Shown here: positions 1 to 6,074 of the stretch, one piece after another | Position numbering within the stretch: position 1 is the stretch's first letter | How the letters are laid out: each line of letters begins with the position of its first letter | DNA from: CAOJBM01 sp051872535 | Lineage (GTDB): Bacteria; Bacillota_I; Bacilli_A; RF39; UBA660 | Assembly (NCBI GenBank): GCA_051872535.1 | Contig: JBJEDY010000008.1 | Span: 1-20,853 of the forward strand | Reading direction: 5' to 3' | DNA: 20,853 nucleotides | Translations under genes and position numbers: made by a program | Notes under the pieces: generated by a model | Told to the model about the DNA's origin: nothing | The model's input: the letters and a program-made list of their open reading frames with translations, nothing else | Databases searched by the model: none

Positions 1-44
1 AATCAAATTTAAAAAATTGAAATCTTTATGTTCAACATTATACG

Positions 45-53
45 TGATATAAT
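45..53 (+). promoter_or_regulatory. Extended -10 promoter element of tRNA-Gln
   Basis: TGATATAAT (TG-n-TATAAT) ends 12 bases before the first base of the mature tRNA-Gln. The same nine bases precede tRNA-Thr in this window. No good -35 is visible at 17 bp, as expected when an extended -10 compensates. Confidence 0.6.
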
Positions 54-65
54 TATTGTCGTAAT

Positions 66-141
66 TACCCCATAGCCAAGCGGTAAGGCATCGGATTCTG
101 ACTCCGACATTCCGTAGGTTCGAATCCTACTGGGGTAGCCA
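66..141 (+). tRNA. tRNA-Gln (anticodon CTG)
   Basis: A full cloverleaf can be drawn. The acceptor stem TACCCCA (66-72) pairs with TGGGGTA (131-137). The D arm is GCC/GGC (75-89). The anticodon stem TCGGA/TCCGA encloses the loop TTCTGAC, so the anticodon is CTG (98-100), reading CAG. The T arm GTAGG-TTCGAAT-CCTAC is perfect. The discriminator is G138, and CCA (139-141) is encoded. The variable loop is six bases, one longer than usual. This is the CAG-specific isoacceptor, somewhat unexpected in a very AT-rich genome where TTG-anticodon tRNA-Gln can read both codons. Confidence 0.95.
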
Positions 142-148
142 AAAAAAT

Positions 149-172
149 AAAATCCTTATTAAAGGATTTTTT
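149..172. terminator. Bidirectional terminator between tRNA-Gln and the DUF6512-like gene
   Basis: The inverted repeat AAAATCCTT-atta-AAGGATTTT is followed by T's on the plus strand and preceded by A's, so it can end transcription from both sides. It sits 8 bases after the tRNA CCA and abuts the stop codon of the minus-strand gene, fitting a shared terminator between convergent units. Confidence 0.8.
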
Positions 173-692
173 ATATTCCATATTTCTTATCTTGAATATC
201 ATAAAATAATTTCGTTTTTGGTGGATTATAAGTAAATATATAAAAGACAACATAACTAATTATTATTAAAATAACCCCTAATATATTAAGATTACTTAAA
301 GAACTAAACATTATTTTAAAGCTAATATAATTAATAAAAAGGAATACTAAAACTAATAAACTAATGGCAATAAAAGTATTGTGATTCATATATTTTGTTA
401 TTATTAAATAAATTGCTAAATATACTAAAATTCCAATAATAAAACTTATAGCGTTAGCAAAAAATAAGTTATTAGCATAAATACTAAATGCTGAAAAAAT
501 AAATATCTCTAAGAAAATTGTAATAACCATTGGGCTAGCAATGAGTTTCATATGTTCCCAAATACTTTCATTAACTGGAAAAAAGATTGAATTAATTCTA
601 TTTGGTAATTTATTATAAAGAAAATGGAATAAGACAGAAAGAAAAACATTAAATAAGAAAACAAAAATAAAAATATATATCATATGCATCAC
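171..692 (-). CDS. Integral membrane protein, DUF6512-like
   Basis: The 173-residue protein is extremely hydrophobic, with about five membrane helices (roughly residues 4-24, 50-72, 78-100, 105-127 and 135-155). After the first helix is a conserved-looking block, FPVNESIWEHMK (about 39-50). The C-terminal tail holds NPPKTKLFYD and ends KYGI. From memory the NES-WEH block and the P...YD..YGI tail are typical of the DUF6512 family of Firmicutes membrane proteins of unknown function; this is not database-checked. The start is uncertain: GTG at 692, ATG at 689 and ATG at 683 are in frame and none has a Shine-Dalgarno sequence. A TTGACA box (721-726, minus strand) with a TATATT -10 lies so close that the mRNA may be leaderless. 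It is transcribed divergently from the P-type ATPase and convergently toward tRNA-Gln. Confidence 0.75.
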   Translation of the reverse strand: MMHMIYIFIFVFLFNVFLSVLFHFLYNKLPNRINSIFFPVNESIWEHMKLIASPMVITIFLEIFIFSAFSIYANNLFFANAISFIIGILVYLAIYLIITKYMNHNTFIAISLLVLVFLFINYISFKIMFSSLSNLNILGVILIIISYVVFYIFTYNPPKTKLFYDIQDKKYGI

Positions 693-701
693 TATAATAT
701 A

Positions 702-726
702 TGTTAATAATTATCTTTTATGTCAA
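702..726 (-). promoter_or_regulatory. Putative promoter of the DUF6512-like gene
   Basis: On the minus strand, consensus TTGACA (721-726) is followed after about 19 bases by TATATT. The spacer is longer than the optimal 17. Transcription from here would start within a few bases of the GTG/ATG start codons. Confidence 0.45.
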
Positions 727-778
727 TGAAAGTATATTATCTAGAGATTATGTGATATTATATAATAAAGAATAATAA

Positions 779-786
779 AGAAGGTG
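779..786 (+). promoter_or_regulatory. Ribosome binding site fixing the TTG start of the first P-type ATPase
   Basis: AGAAGGTG ends six bases before TTG at 793. The upstream in-frame GTG (784) lies inside this Shine-Dalgarno sequence and therefore cannot use it, so TTG 793 is the likely start. Confidence 0.65.
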
Positions 787-792
787 TATATT

Positions 793-3426
793 TTGAGTAA
801 TTGGCATAGTATTAAAGTAAATGATGTTATAGATAATTTAAAAAGTACATCTTCCGGATTAACAAATAAAGAAGCTCAAGATAGATTGCTTAAATATGGA
901 AAAAATGTTTTACCCAAAAAGAAAAATGATTCTTTTATTAAACTATTCTTTGAAGGTCTTTTTGAACCGATGGAGATTCTTTTAATTATTGCAATGATTT
1001 TTTCTTTTGCTATTCATGAAATAGTTGATGGATATGCTATATTATTTATTATTTTAATTGATGTCTTAATGGGTACATATCAAGAATGGAAAGCTAATAA
1101 AAATGCTGAAGCATTACGAGATTTAATTAAAGATCGTATAAGAGTATTAAGAGATGATAAAGAAATTGAAATAGACTCTTCTGAATTAGTAATTGGTGAT
1201 GTCGTTCTTTTAGAATCAGGCGATAAAATAAGTGCTGATTTAAGAATAATGACTAGTACTAATCTTCAAGTTGATGAATCAATATTAACTGGAGAAAGTA
1301 TTAGTGTTTATAAAAGCAATACAATTATTAAAGAAAATACTCCTTTAGCAGAACGTTTTAATATGCTTTATGCTGGGACTAATGTTTTAACTGGAAGAGC
1401 TAAAGCTATTGTAGTAGCAACATCTATAAATACGGAAGTAGGTAAAATAGCTAAAGAAGTAACAGAAACTAAAGAAACTAAATCACCACTTACAATTCGT
1501 ATGGAAAAGTTTAGTAAAGAAATAAGTATATTAGTAATAATTATAGCTGTCGTTATTGCTATAACTTTATACTTAAAAGGAACACCTGTTAATATTATAT
1601 TTTTATCAGTAATTGCTTTATCAGTATCGGCTATGCCAGAAGGACTTGGACTTGCTCTTACGATGGCTTTAACAATCGCTGCCAATCGAATGCGTAAAAA
1701 AAATGTTATTGTAAAAAAACTAAATGCTGTTGAAAGTTTAGGTAGTTGTACTGTTATAGCATCAGATAAAACAGGAACTTTGACTGTTAATGAACAAACT
1801 GTAAAAAAGATTGTTCTAGCTAATGGAGATATTTTTGAAGTAACTGGTACGGGATATAATGATAATGGTAAGGTTAAAGCAATTGGTAATGCTAATATTA
1901 TGGGTGCTTATATGATTGGGAAGTTAGGAACTTTAAATAATGAGGCTGTCTTATCAAGAACAGGAAAGCGTTTTGAATCCTTTGGAGATTCTATTGATAT
2001 TGCTTTCTTAGCACTTGGATTAAAACTTAAAGTCGATATAAAGAAATGTCATATTTTAAAAAATATTCCTTATGAATCCGAAAATAAATATTCAGCTGTT
2101 TATTATGAAGAGGAAAAACATATTTATTGTTCAGTCAAAGGATCTTTAGAAAAAGTATTAGATTTCTGTACTGATATTAAATCAGGAACAAAAATTACTA
2201 AATTAGATAAAGATTTAATTACTAAACAAAATGAAGAATTAGCTAAAGAAGGTTATCGTGTCATAGCAGTTGCTTACAAAGAAGTAAATGATATTAATGA
2301 AGATTTAAATAAAATGCATTTTCTTGGATTAGTTGCATTTATAGATCCAATTAGAAAAGAAGTATTAGGTGCTATAAAAGAATGCAAAAAAGCTGGTATT
2401 AAAGTATCAATGATTACAGGTGATCATCCATTAACAGCATTTGCAATTGCTAAAGAATTAAATCTTGTTACTGATTTTAATGAAGTTACTACTGGTTCCG
2501 AAGTAGAAGAGTATTTATTAAAAGATGAAAAAGAGCTTGATAATTTTATTAAAAATAAAAGAGTTTTTACAAGAGTAACACCACTTAATAAATTAAAAAT
2601 AATTGAGTTATATAAAAGACAAGGTGAATTTGTGGCTGTAACTGGCGATGGAGTTAATGATGCTCCAGCAATAAAAGCGGCTAATATTGGTATATCAATG
2701 GGTAGTGGTACAGATGTTGCAAAAGAGACAGCTTCTTTGATAATTACTGATGACAATTTTAATTCAATAGTTGCAGGTATTAAAGAAGGTAGAAATGCAT
2801 ATAGTAATATTCGTAAAGTAAGTTATTTATTACTATCTTGTGGAGTTGCAGAAATATTATTTTTTCTATTATCAGTTATATGTAATATGGAAACACCATT
2901 ATTAGCAGTTCAACTACTATGGTTAAATATTGTAACCGATGGTCTTCAAGATTTTGCCTTATCTTTTGAAAGTGCTGAAGAAGGTATTATGGAAGAAAAA
3001 CCGCGAAGTCCTAAAGAATCAATATTTAATAAAACATTATTAAATGAAGTATTAATATCTGGAGTATCAATTGGTTTAATCGTTTTTGGTGTATGGGTAT
3101 TTTTACTTAATAAAATGCATATGGAAATAAGTACAGCAAGAGGGTATATAATGGTCTTAATGGTATTTATGCAAAATATGCATGTCTTAAACTGCCGTAG
3201 CGAAAAAGTAGGTGCACATAAAGTCCCACTTAATACAAATCCATTAATAGTTTTTAGTATACTTAGTGCCATTTTCTTACAAATACTTGTAAGTGAAGTA
3301 CCTTTCTTAAGTAGTTTATTACAAACATCTAAAGTTCCAGTTTTAGATATGTTGATAATGTTTATTTTATCCACAATCATAATTATAATTATGAATATCT
3401 ATAAAAAAGTAAGATATAGAAATTGA
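793..3426 (+). CDS. P-type cation-transporting ATPase (P2-like, probable Ca2+ or related cation efflux)
   Basis: This 877-residue ATP-driven pump of the cytoplasmic membrane has every catalytic motif of a P-type ATPase. The actuator TGES is at 166-169, the phosphorylated Asp in DKTGT at 325, TGDHPLTA follows in the P domain, and GDGVND is at 618-623. An N-terminal cation-ATPase domain precedes M1-M2, and six C-terminal helices follow the P domain, the usual P2A layout. M4 has MPEGL (Glu283) and M6 has NIVTDG (Asn712, Asp716), both matching Ca2+-site positions in SERCA. M5, however, reads CGVAE (683-687), with Gly where SERCA-type pumps carry the Ca2+-ligating Asn; Glu687 is retained. After PEGL the sequence is GLALT rather than PAVVT. 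Ion specificity is therefore uncertain. The gene appears monocistronic, with tRNA-Thr starting 68 bases after it. Confidence 0.92.
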   Translation: MSNWHSIKVNDVIDNLKSTSSGLTNKEAQDRLLKYGKNVLPKKKNDSFIKLFFEGLFEPMEILLIIAMIFSFAIHEIVDGYAILFIILIDVLMGTYQEWKANKNAEALRDLIKDRIRVLRDDKEIEIDSSELVIGDVVLLESGDKISADLRIMTSTNLQVDESILTGESISVYKSNTIIKENTPLAERFNMLYAGTNVLTGRAKAIVVATSINTEVGKIAKEVTETKETKSPLTIRMEKFSKEISILVIIIAVVIAITLYLKGTPVNIIFLSVIALSVSAMPEGLGLALTMALTIAANRMRKKNVIVKKLNAVESLGSCTVIASDKTGTLTVNEQTVKKIVLANGDIFEVTGTGYNDNGKVKAIGNANIMGAYMIGKLGTLNNEAVLSRTGKRFESFGDSIDIAFLALGLKLKVDIKKCHILKNIPYESENKYSAVYYEEEKHIYCSVKGSLEKVLDFCTDIKSGTKITKLDKDLITKQNEELAKEGYRVIAVAYKEVNDINEDLNKMHFLGLVAFIDPIRKEVLGAIKECKKAGIKVSMITGDHPLTAFAIAKELNLVTDFNEVTTGSEVEEYLLKDEKELDNFIKNKRVFTRVTPLNKLKIIELYKRQGEFVAVTGDGVNDAPAIKAANIGISMGSGTDVAKETASLIITDDNFNSIVAGIKEGRNAYSNIRKVSYLLLSCGVAEILFFLLSVICNMETPLLAVQLLWLNIVTDGLQDFALSFESAEEGIMEEKPRSPKESIFNKTLLNEVLISGVSIGLIVFGVWVFLLNKMHMEISTARGYIMVLMVFMQNMHVLNCRSEKVGAHKVPLNTNPLIVFSILSAIFLQILVSEVPFLSSLLQTSKVPVLDMLIMFILSTIIIIIMNIYKKVRYRN

Positions 3427-3445
3427 TTTTATGAAATTGATTTTT
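3419..3445 (+). repeat. Short direct repeat GAAATTGATTTT overlapping the ATPase stop codon
   Basis: GAAATTGATTTT occurs at 3419-3430 and again at 3433-3444. The first copy contains the TGA stop of the ATPase gene. This is probably a small slippage duplication in an AT-rich tail. Confidence 0.5.
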
Positions 3446-3470
3446 ATATCTTTTTAATTTATTAGAATAA

Positions 3471-3479
3471 TGATATAAT
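3471..3479 (+). promoter_or_regulatory. Extended -10 promoter element of tRNA-Thr
   Basis: TGATATAAT lies 15 bases before the mature tRNA 5' end and is identical to the element before tRNA-Gln. Confidence 0.6.
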
Positions 3480-3494
3480 CTTTACATAAATCAT

Positions 3495-3570
3495 GCCGGC
3501 TTAGCTCAGTAGATAGAGCAATGCACTCGTAATGCATAGGTCAAAGGTTTGATTCCTTTAGTCGGCACCA
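3495..3570 (+). tRNA. tRNA-Thr (anticodon CGT)
   Basis: The acceptor stem GCCGGCT pairs with AGTCGGC (one G-T pair). The anticodon stem ATGCA/TGCAT encloses the loop CTCGTAA, giving anticodon CGT, which reads ACG. The T arm is AAAGG-TTTGATT-CCTTT. The discriminator is A3567, and CCA (3568-3570) is encoded. The tract directly downstream is full of decayed mobile genes, so this tRNA is a plausible insertion hotspot, though I found no second copy of its 3' end to serve as attR. Confidence 0.95.
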
Positions 3571-3615
3571 GATTTGATTGATACTCGGACATATTCTGAG
3601 TTTAAGTAATAAATT

Positions 3616-3641
3616 ACTAGCTAGAAATAGTTAGTTTTTTT
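3616..3641 (+). terminator. Terminator downstream of tRNA-Thr
   Basis: ACTAGCTA-GAAA-TAGTTAGT forms an 8-bp stem with a GAAA tetraloop, followed by an unbroken T run (3635-3641). A weaker 7-bp hairpin (3583-3601) lies just upstream. Confidence 0.75.
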
Positions 3642-3690
3642 CTGCTTAAAGCGAATGTTGAGTGATAATTATGTTTGAGATAGAAACTAA

Positions 3691-3840
3691 AAACATGAAA
3701 TAAGTGAAGAACTTAATAGAAAGATAGATATGATATGTCGGTTTGCTTGTGTTAAACCGCATATATTAAAAGTTAAAGAAAATGTTCAAAGAAACATTTG
3801 TTTAACGGATTCAAAGGTGTCCTTAGCTCCCATATCTTGA
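3691..3840 (+). pseudogene. Possible decayed coding fragment, unrecognised
   Basis: This stretch is open for 49 codons and then ends at TGA. It reads KHEISEELNRKIDMIC and continues to SLAPIS. It has no credible start of its own, but an ATG at 3671 in another frame (MFEIETKNMK, then stop) would join it after a one-base shift, giving a protein of about 57 residues. I do not recognise it. Strong hairpins overlap the same bases, so it may equally be a structured RNA read by chance. Confidence 0.2.
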
Positions 3841-3864
3841 TAGAATGTCAAGATATTTAGGGAG
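3733..3864 (+). other. Cluster of three strong hairpins, possible structured RNA
   Basis: The first hairpin is ATATG-t-CGGTTT / AAACCG-CATAT (3733-3764): 11 paired bases with one bulge and a 9-base loop. The second is AAATGTT / AACATTT (3780-3799). The third is CTCCC + ATATCTTGA / TCAAGATAT + GGGAG (3827-3864): 14 pairs with a 3-base bulge. GC pairs are concentrated in the stems although the background is AT-rich. The cluster lies between the tRNA-Thr terminator and a decayed gene starting at 3914. It could be a leader RNA of the former element, an independent small RNA, or remnants of a transposon end. No known riboswitch core was recognised. Confidence 0.35.
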
Positions 3865-3913
3865 TTATACATCTTGTCTTAATTATTCAAGATACTATTT
3901 TATGGGGGTATAT

Positions 3914-4221
3914 ATGATTGAAGAACTAAAACAAGTAAGGCAAAACAAATTGCTAAATAAAAACCTACAAACTTTAACAATAATGCCATTGAAAATGGTA
4001 TTCAGTTATCAAAAGTAGAAGCATGGAAGTAAAGAGTTAATGAAATTGTAGATTTTATATCTGAAAGAGTTAAAGGATTCTTTGGTAATATGATAAAAAA
4101 TAAATATAAAGATGTTTCAGGTGACTTAATGGAGAATAGTATACTGACTGAAAATGAATATAAAAGAATTTCTGATATTACTATTAAAGAAGATAAAAAG
4201 AATGATGATTTTGAATTATAA
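3914..4221 (+). pseudogene. Decayed gene, about 100 residues, possibly from a mobilisation module
   Basis: Translation begins at ATG 3914 after GGGGGT and reads MIEELKQVRQNKLLNK. It shifts frame near 3965 into NNAIENGIQLSKVEAWK, meets an in-frame TAA at 4030, and continues in the same frame as RVNEIVDFISERVKGFF to the stop at 4219-4221. The tail is acidic (NDDFEL). One frameshift and one nonsense change disable what looks like a charged, helical protein. The helical C-terminal part loosely resembles tails of plasmid mobilisation (Pre/MobV-like) proteins. That is a weak resemblance from memory; the identity is not established. Confidence 0.45.
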
Positions 4222-4267
4222 AAATAATTAACTAAATTTTATGGTAAAATTGATATAGGAAGACGAT

Positions 4268-4287
4268 TAGTCAGACAAGTCTGACTA
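4268..4287. promoter_or_regulatory. Perfect 20-bp palindrome in the leader of the KilA-N remnant
   Basis: TAGTCAGAC-AA-GTCTGACTA is an inverted repeat with 9-bp perfect arms and a 2-bp centre. It lies six bases before the AAAGGAG ribosome binding site (4293-4299). The position and symmetry fit an operator for a dimeric repressor. An RNA hairpin attenuating translation is the alternative, because no real T run follows. Confidence 0.5.
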
Positions 4288-4306
4288 TTTAGAAAGGAGC
4301 AAAAAT

Positions 4307-4641
4307 ATGGCAAAAGATTTAGTAAAAACTGAAATAAATCTTATAGATATTAAAATAGGAATAATGAGAATTGGAGATGTAGATTGATTATATATCACTT
4401 ACCGATTTAGCGAGATACGCTGATGCAGAAGAACCAAGGCTTCCAATTAGAAATTAAAGGGGGCGAATTCGCTACCTTTAAAAACGAAGCAGGTAGTAAT
4501 AAATTTAAAATCTCTCCACAAAAATGGATTAAAGAAACTAATGCAATTGGAATTGTTTCAAAACTTTATTTAATAAAAGAATTAGAATTATTACAAGAAA
4601 GAATAAATGAAAACAATAGGTTTTTGATTGAAAACAAATAA
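4307..4641 (+). pseudogene. KilA-N domain protein, frameshifted and internally deleted
   Basis: From ATG 4307 (after AAAGGAG) the sequence reads MAKDLVKTEINLIDIKIG up to TGA near 4385. It resumes in a second frame with DYISLTDLARYADAEEPRLP (from 4386), then in a third frame with EIKGGEFATFKNEAGSNKF and SPQKWIKETNAIGIVSK (from about 4450), ending at 4641. DYISLTDLARY and the NEAGSN...SP.KWI..TNAIGIVSK block are hallmarks of KilA-N proteins, DNA-binding proteins of phages and mobile elements. Relative to intact relatives, the segment around the NW.R...EFLG core and the SGRYGGTYAH...FASW segment are missing: IGIVSK runs straight into LYLIKE. The gene has at least two frameshifts and two deletions and is certainly non-functional as a KilA-N protein. 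A 72-residue ORF (4423-4641) remains open but is a relic. Confidence 0.8.
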
Positions 4642-4715
4642 AGAAAATAATAAGTTAGTATATATCAAATTACTGTTATTTGGTTTATAATATAAAACAC
4701 AGAGGAGGTTTTGTT

Positions 4716-5483
4716 ATGTTTGAAATAATAAAATTTAAATCAATACTGAAAAAGAATAAGAATGTATTTAAAGATATTATAAATGATATGACTATAAAAA
4801 CATTAAGAGATAATACAATAACCTTTGTAGATTTTAAAGGAAATGAAATAATTGCAGTGATTGATGACAATAATATACTATTTAATTTTGATGATAAAAA
4901 ATCTACAGTTGTTAATTTACCTCAAGATGATAATAATGAATATGTTAAGGTTATTGATGTAATAAAAGAGGAAAGAGATAATGGTTGTATTATTGAAGTA
5001 ATAGAAAAATATTATGATTTTACAATAGAATCAGAAGATGAAAAAGTTTTGGTTGATTTAGTTTCTAATAGGTATGTTTTTGATAAAAATGTTTCAATCG
5101 ATGATATTAATAATTTTGAACAATTATGCAAGATGAAAACTACCTTTGAAAGTCATTTCAAAACATTACTAAAACCTGTTGGTTTTCTTAGATGGTACAC
5201 TGATTCACCTTACTCAACTTATACTAAAATAAATGGCGAAGATATTTCTTATATTTATGATGTTGTTAATGGTACTGATAAAATATATAGAATATATGAT
5301 TTATATAATGGAACAATAAATGAAAGAAATAGTGATGATCTTTTTTCAATACATTTAGGATTATTAAGAAAAGCAGCATTTGCATATAAAGAAATAAATG
5401 GAATAAATGCTAAAGAAGATGAAATATGTGGGAATTGTAAAAAAATCTATCAACACAAGAAAGCACATTTATTTATAATTTAA
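4716..5483 (+). CDS. Hypothetical protein, 255 aa
   Basis: The start is ATG 4716, preceded by AGAGGAGG (4701-4708) with seven bases between; an upstream in-frame start at 4680 has no ribosome binding site. The protein is intact, acidic, Asp/Asn/Ile-rich, and has no signal peptide or membrane segment. Its first half looks beta-rich, with short strands around VDFKGNEIIAVID and NNILFNFD. Its second half has a Tyr-rich stretch (FLRWYTDSPYSTYTKI). Near the C-terminus is a CGNCKK pair of cysteines (a CxxC of possible metal or redox use) followed by a His/Lys-rich tail. I do not recognise a family. It lies between two dead mobile genes, and its strong ribosome binding site and open frame suggest it is the only gene still alive in this tract. 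It was probably cargo of the inserted element. Confidence 0.65.
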   Translation: MFEIIKFKSILKKNKNVFKDIINDMTIKTLRDNTITFVDFKGNEIIAVIDDNNILFNFDDKKSTVVNLPQDDNNEYVKVIDVIKEERDNGCIIEVIEKYYDFTIESEDEKVLVDLVSNRYVFDKNVSIDDINNFEQLCKMKTTFESHFKTLLKPVGFLRWYTDSPYSTYTKINGEDISYIYDVVNGTDKIYRIYDLYNGTINERNSDDLFSIHLGLLRKAAFAYKEINGINAKEDEICGNCKKIYQHKKAHLFII

Positions 5484-5521
5484 TAAATAAAAGAATTGGA
5501 TATAAAAAACAATTTGATTGT

Positions 5522-5568
5522 GACTAATTAGTGATTTTGTCCTATAGACATTTTTACTAATTTTTTTA
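5522..5568 (+). terminator. Terminator-like hairpin, possibly the left end of the IS remnant
   Basis: Two small symmetric elements are present: ACTAATTAGT (5522-5531), and TGTC-ctata-GACA flanked by TTAGT/ACTAA, followed by a run of seven T's. It can end transcription of the 255-aa gene. The TGTC/GACA words recur at 5601-5616 (TATGTC-tttt-GACATA), suggesting both belong to the terminal region of the insertion sequence that follows. Confidence 0.4.
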
Positions 5569-5620
5569 TTGATAATAAGTAATTTTATCTTATTCTAATT
5601 TATGTCTTTTGACATAGATT

Positions 5621-5931
5621 GGAGGTGACAAAATTAACGAAAAAGAAAAATTAAAATATACTACAATAGAAAAAATAATTAATAATGGAATAACTATAAA
5701 AGAAGCAATGAATATACTAAATCAATCTAGAAGAAATATTAATCGTTTAGTTAATAAATATAAAGAAGAAGGAAAAGGTGGCTTTATTCATAAAATAAGG
5801 GAAAAGAAAATAAAAACAAAAAATCATACGACATTATAAATGAATTAGAAAATTTATATTTAAATGAATATTATGATTACAATTTCACCGCATTTTATGA
5901 TGGAATAAATAAAAAATACGTTAAATTCTAA
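5621..5931 (+). pseudogene. IS1202-type (ISNCY) transposase remnant, N-terminal part only
   Basis: A strong GGAGGTG (5621-5627) is followed at the correct distance by ATT (5633-5635) instead of ATG, so the start codon appears mutated. The frame reads NEKEKLKYTTIEKIINNGIT, then a helix-turn-helix segment with IKEAMNILNQSRRNINRLV, and KYKEEGKGGFIHK. It shifts frame near 5810 and continues KKSYDIINELENLYLNEYYD, YNFTAFYDGI, stopping at 5931. The order HTH, KEEG..GFIHK.R.K, YL.EYYDYNFTHF is what I know from IS1202/ISNCY transposase N-termini. The DDE catalytic domain, about three quarters of the protein, is absent. The element was internally deleted as well as frameshifted. Confidence 0.7.
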
Positions 5932-5962
5932 GTAAAGTGCACAATTAAGTGCATTACGACCC

Positions 5963-5998
5963 AAAATGTGTATTTTCATAAGAAAATGCACATTTTTT
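5963..5998. terminator. 15-bp hairpin with T run; likely right end of the IS remnant and terminator
   Basis: AAAATGTG-T-ATTTTC / GAAAAT-G-CACATTTT pairs over 15 bases with a single T-G wobble and an ATAA loop; six T's occupy 5993-5998. It follows the truncated transposase by 31 bases and precedes the next gene's promoter. It fits an IS terminal structure or an ordinary rho-independent terminator. Confidence 0.55.
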
Positions 5999-6074
5999 AG
6001 ACGTTTTAAGAAGAAAAAAATGGTTAAAAATAAAAAATGTATTATAATAATTAATCAAACGAGGTGATAGTCTA

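Noticed and set aside
65..253. 62-residue minus-strand ORF
   Set aside because: It runs across tRNA-Gln and its terminator; the translation is antisense tRNA.
1368..3380. Minus-strand ORFs of 105-144 residues inside the first ATPase
   Set aside because: They are shadows of the coding strand with no ribosome binding sites; the sense frame has clear P-type motifs.
3821..3864. T-box or other known riboswitch before the decayed gene
   Set aside because: No T-box AGGGTGG sequence, specifier loop or known aptamer core could be seen.
4685..4870. Minus-strand 61-residue ORF
   Set aside because: Antisense to the start of the 255-aa gene, which has the ribosome binding site.
3495..6000. Possible attL/attR repeat of the tRNA-Thr 3' end
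   Set aside because: I looked for the tRNA 3' sequence (AGTCGGCACCA and the T-arm part) downstream and found no second copy, so no attachment site is called.
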